From Acidobacteriota bacterium (GTDB lineage Bacteria > Acidobacteriota > Blastocatellia > Pyrinomonadales > Pyrinomonadaceae), in assembly GCA_003222835.1 (NCBI GenBank), contig QHXE01000474.1, positions 1 to 7,938 on the forward strand: a DNA stretch of 7,938 nucleotides, in the 5' to 3' direction. Each line of letters begins with the position of its first letter. The first letter of the stretch is position 1. Made by a program: the position numbers and the translations under genes. This document shows, one piece after another, positions 5,031 through 7,938 of the stretch. The notes below the pieces were generated by a model. It ran no database searches. It was not told where the DNA came from and saw only the letters and a list, made by a program, of their open reading frames with translations.

Positions 5031-6499
5031 TCGACATTAATCCCCAAACGATCGCCACACTTGAATAGCGATAGTCCCAGCAGGCAGGCGATCACCAGGT
5101 TGAAGTAGAAGGCGATTGTAGCGTCGATGAATGTTCCGGGAAGATTTCCAAAGAACGGGACCGCAAGAGGAGCCGTGATGACAGAGATTACAACGCCAAC
5201 GATTAGGCCTACCGCCTGGACCAAGAGAACCATGCCAAACGCTTTGAAGTAGGTCACACCCATTCGGCGTATAGTATCAAGCCCTATCATCGGGTTAATT
5301 ACCGCCCCCACACTCTGCGTGTAGCCGGCCACGGCTAAAGCCATCGGGTAGTAAAAGATCGCCCAAGCTACGCCGATCAAAAGCATCACGGCTAAGAGAA
5401 TGCCCCCTCCGAGGAGAGGCAGGAGCATGCTTAGCCCCGGATTCGGATCGCTCTTTGCCTTTTTTGATCGCTCAGCCTCCTGCGCGATCTGCGTTCCTGG
5501 CCGTAGTTGATTCAGTTTCTCGTTGGCCTGCTCTAGCGCTTTCGGGTCGGCATTAGGATCAGTCAATGGCGCGAGGTCAGCCGGTGTCACGGATCGTTGC
5601 GCGCTCTCAGTCTGCCTCGCACTGAGCGATAGAACATTGGGACCGGCGTTCAGCACGCCGAAGAAAAGCGCAGCCATTAGCACAATCACTGGTCCCCAAG
5701 TCACGACGGTGATGCCTAACCCAAGAAAGATAGGAACCGCCAGGTCATCCCAGAGAGAGAACTCGCTAAAATCGGGCATGAAGCTGCGATTCAGCCGGCC
5801 CCAGGCAACCTGGCTGATGACGTGCGACATGCAACCAAACATGATCACGAAAGCAATCACGCTGCCGCGCAAACCACCGAGTCTTAAAAGCCCATAGATC
5901 AGGGCCCCGCACAGCAGCGCAACTTTGTGTTGAAGCGGGTAGCGCACAGCGCGCACAAAATCATCAAAACCGAAACCTGAACGCTGAAACGCAATGCCGT
6001 CTGCCCGGGCTTTGACCTCTTCATAAACCTTGCAGAATTCTCCGCACAAAGGACACGTAGCAATTCTATGTGCGTCCAAAAACTTCCCGCACGCTTCACA
6101 CAACCCCGTAGCGCAGCCGGGACAGATGTAATGTGGCGTGACTTGCGGATGATTGTAACAACTGGTGGGAAGTGACGCCGGATCTTCAAAATCGCTGACC
6201 TGCGGAGCGGCGTGATTATGACCAAACGATCCGTCGTGTGGTTCTGTCTCTTCTTGCCAGGTCTGGTCGGCAGGTGCAGTAGAGACTGACGGCGGAGCCG
6301 TGGCCGTGACAGGTTCACCCTGAAAGGCCGCCTTCAGCATAGGCGCGCGGCCAGCATCGATCCAGTTAAGTTTGCCCTTGCTGACCTTGTCCGTCGGAGC
6401 GACGGAGCCTTCAGCTATCCATCGTTGCAGCGTTTCCAGGTCGGTCTCGAGAACGCCATTGACCGTACTGACTCGCCATTGTTCAAGTTGTGCGCTCAT
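5027..6499 (-). CDS. GYF-like, zinc-ribbon, multi-spanning membrane protein (DUF4013-like membrane part)
   Basis: The predicted product has 490 residues. Residues about 7-60 resemble the bacterial GYF_2/DUF4339 domain (QWRVSTVNGVLETDLETLQRW, quoted here as the W8, L21 and W27 pattern, then the W46 region). A Pro/Thr-rich linker leads to a Cys/His cluster at 114-156: C114, H117, C126, C129, C134, C137, H144, C149, C152 and C156. These could hold two zinc ions, as in B-box or double-ribbon modules. The C-terminal part has about six hydrophobic segments (roughly 193-228, 253-285, 357-392, 421-450, 457-478) broken by a charged loop at 292-355. It includes a MPDFSEFSLWDDLAVPIFLG stretch like that of DUF4013 proteins. 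The start ATG 6499 has GAGGA 8 nt upstream. Function is unknown; the soluble modules suggest cytoplasmic protein binding at the membrane. Confidence 0.8.
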   Translation of the reverse strand: MSAQLEQWRVSTVNGVLETDLETLQRWIAEGSVAPTDKVSKGKLNWIDAGRAPMLKAAFQGEPVTATAPPSVSTAPADQTWQEETEPHDGSFGHNHAAPQVSDFEDPASLPTSCYNHPQVTPHYICPGCATGLCEACGKFLDAHRIATCPLCGEFCKVYEEVKARADGIAFQRSGFGFDDFVRAVRYPLQHKVALLCGALIYGLLRLGGLRGSVIAFVIMFGCMSHVISQVAWGRLNRSFMPDFSEFSLWDDLAVPIFLGLGITVVTWGPVIVLMAALFFGVLNAGPNVLSLSARQTESAQRSVTPADLAPLTDPNADPKALEQANEKLNQLRPGTQIAQEAERSKKAKSDPNPGLSMLLPLLGGGILLAVMLLIGVAWAIFYYPMALAVAGYTQSVGAVINPMIGLDTIRRMGVTYFKAFGMVLLVQAVGLIVGVVISVITAPLAVPFFGNLPGTFIDATIAFYFNLVIACLLGLSLFKCGDRLGINVD

Positions 6500-6945
6500 A
6501 TTTTCAATCCTCGGTTGCGTGAAGAGTTCAAGGCAAAAAGATCCATGGGCAATTCAGTCTTGGTTGTGCGGCCCAGAGTGTCTTTGTTAGTTGCAGTCTA
6601 GTGAGAAAGGGCCTGGGCCTGAATGACTTTCGTCGTTGGACTCGAGGGCGCATTGTCTGCCAGGAGGGACGGCGCCCTGGTCTCGAACCCTTTGGAAATA
6701 CTAACCATTCGAGTCGGATCAGGTCAATAGTGATCTTTTCTTTATCGCATTAACCGTATGTTTGGGACTGATTTGCTGGGCTGAAGGCTTGAAATGAGGG
6801 CAAGGCAAAGGCACGGATCGGACAAGGAAAGACCAGATCGCTGGTGATCGCGAAATGAATCTTAGAGCAAACTTACTTCCTTAATCGACCTCGGGAACTT
6901 CTGCTACCGTTCTAGCATCTAAATGCCCAAAACGGCCGCCACCCT
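6500..6945. other. Divergent intergenic region, no gene recognised
   Basis: This 446-bp region separates two divergent genes. It has stop codons in all frames at short intervals and no protein-like reading frame or tRNA-like structure that I could see. It holds the GAGGA ribosome binding site of the minus-strand gene and an inverted repeat AGGGCGC (6645-6651) / GCGCCCT (6672-6678) with a 20-nt loop and no U-tract. Promoters for both flanking genes must lie here or nearby, but no -35/-10 pair was convincing. Confidence 0.55.
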
Positions 6946-7896
6946 ATGTTTCGAAAAGTCCAAGTCGCGCTGGTGTCCCCGCTGGTTCTCGCATGGCTGG
7001 CGTTCCTCTATCATTTGAGCTCGACCCCGGATGGGAGACCCTATCAGCCACCGCCCAGCGCGATCGAGACTTCGAAGCAACCCGAGTCTTCCACCAACGC
7101 TGAATTTGCCGCGCACGTTGAGCAGTTGAAGAAGAAACTGCCCTCCGCTGATTTCACAGTTCTCATTCAACCGCCATTCGTCGTCATTGGCGATGAACCC
7201 GCAGAGGCAGTCAAGCAACATTCAGAGAACACGGTCAAGTGGGCCGTAGATAAACTCAAACAGGATTTCTTTTCACAGGACCCAAGAGACATTCTCGATA
7301 TCTGGCTATTCAAGGATGGGGCCTCTTACGAAAAGAATGCACTCCTTCTATTCGGTGAAAAACCGACTACGCCCTACGGTTATTACTCGAGTGCCCACAA
7401 AGCGCTCATCATGAACATATCAACCGGCGGCGGCACGCTGGTTCATGAAATAGTACACCCATTTATCGAAGCCAACTTCCCTGCTTGCCCGCCATGGCTC
7501 AACGAAGGTTTGGGCTCACTATACGAACAAACCGGCGAGGTCAACGGCCACATTCACGGATTTACGAACTGGCGTCTGCCCGGACTGCAAGCTGCGATCA
7601 AAGCGAACACCGTCCCATCGTTCAAATACCTCACCTCGCTCGATGCGCGCCGGTTCTACGACGACGCCAAAGGCACGCATTACGCCCAAGCGCGCTATCT
7701 ATGCTACTACCTACAGCAACGGGGACTATTGATAAACTTCTACCGCGAGTTCCTCGCTCATCAGAAAGAAGACCCGACCGGCTACCAGACCTTGCAGAAG
7801 ATCCTCGGCTACGTCGACATGAACGCTTTCCAACAGAAGTGGGAGAAATACGTGCTCGGTTTGACTCAAGGGTACGAGGTCTCGGTGACGCCATGA
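6946..7896 (+). CDS. Peptidase-MA-like zinc metalloprotease, secreted or membrane-anchored
   Basis: The product has 316 residues. An N-terminal hydrophobic segment (about 7-22, LVSPLVLAWLAFLYHL) preceded by FRK acts as signal peptide or anchor, followed by a Pro/Ser-rich linker to about 50. The catalytic motif is H167-E168-I-V-H171 in TLVHEIVHPFIEANF, with a downstream WLNEGLGSLYE that supplies the likely third zinc ligand Glu187. This HExxH...E layout is that of gluzincin-like peptidases of the MA clan (DUF1570/peptidase_MA_2 type). Before it, residues about 70-150 form the alpha/beta region with YGYYSSAHKALIMN, typical of this family. A substrate cannot be inferred. The ATG has no Shine-Dalgarno site, but the signal sequence supports it. 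The gene stands alone, divergent from the zinc-ribbon membrane protein, and the last 42 bp of the window after its stop hold nothing recognisable. Confidence 0.85.
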   Translation: MFRKVQVALVSPLVLAWLAFLYHLSSTPDGRPYQPPPSAIETSKQPESSTNAEFAAHVEQLKKKLPSADFTVLIQPPFVVIGDEPAEAVKQHSENTVKWAVDKLKQDFFSQDPRDILDIWLFKDGASYEKNALLLFGEKPTTPYGYYSSAHKALIMNISTGGGTLVHEIVHPFIEANFPACPPWLNEGLGSLYEQTGEVNGHIHGFTNWRLPGLQAAIKANTVPSFKYLTSLDARRFYDDAKGTHYAQARYLCYYLQQRGLLINFYREFLAHQKEDPTGYQTLQKILGYVDMNAFQQKWEKYVLGLTQGYEVSVTP

Positions 7897-7938
7897 GATG
7901 GGTCGGTTGATCGGGAAATTCAGGTAACGTGCTCATCT

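Noticed and set aside
5523..5897. Plus-strand frame opposite the zinc-ribbon membrane protein
   Set aside because: It lies wholly within a well-supported membrane-protein frame on the other strand and shows no recognisable domain.
6645..6678. Inverted repeat as a rho-independent terminator
   Set aside because: The loop is 20 nt, there is no U-tract on either strand, and both flanking genes are divergent, so no transcript should end here.
7631..7936. Minus-strand frame at the right edge as a gene entering the window
   Set aside because: It is Arg/Ser-rich, lies antisense to the metalloprotease gene and shows no domain, which is typical of a shadow frame.

Overview
This is a bacterial window with short intergenic gaps, operon-like overlaps, clear Shine-Dalgarno sites and secretion signals. 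Several features suggest an acidobacterial relative, perhaps class Blastocatellia. These are the ECF sigma/anti-sigma pair whose anti-sigma ends in a RIEIQTADPN-type patch, the GYF + zinc-ribbon + multi-TM protein, the penicillin-acylase subtype, and a dispersed palindrome encoding GTGVPPV..DARAT. The lineage is an inference from remembered family resemblance; no marker gene (rRNA, ribosomal protein) is present.

Left part (1-1607, minus strand): a compact three-gene operon read right to left. It holds an ECF sigma factor, a membrane-anchored zinc-finger anti-sigma factor overlapping it by ATGA, and, 8 bp further on, the start of a secreted protein cut by the window edge. The logic is that of a cell-envelope signalling switch: the anti-sigma holds the sigma factor at the membrane until an extracytoplasmic cue releases it.

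Centre (1953-4098, plus strand): a penicillin-acylase-family Ntn-hydrolase precursor (signal peptide, alpha chain, spacer, nucleophile Ser, beta chain) broken by a reading-frame change near 2869. About 25-35 residues normally present at this point also appear to be missing, so a small deletion is more likely than a single-base error. Its spacer peptide carries an in-frame REP-like palindrome, and its signal peptide contains an in-frame hexamer repeat.

After a heptamer tandem repeat (4 x CCCTTTG) comes a standalone 5'-3' exonuclease/flap endonuclease of the DNA polymerase I N-terminal type (4166-4996, plus). It converges, across a second small GATCTCC repeat, on a minus-strand gene (5027-6499) for a GYF-like, zinc-ribbon, multi-spanning membrane protein with a DUF4013-like membrane part.

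Right part: a 446-bp divergent intergenic region without a convincing gene, then a membrane-anchored or secreted peptidase-MA-like zinc metalloprotease (6946-7896, plus; HEIVH plus a downstream Glu). No RNA gene, insertion sequence, CRISPR array, phage gene or defence system was seen. The window looks like ordinary chromosome with several small-repeat and gene-decay features, and I found no convincing new multi-gene system.
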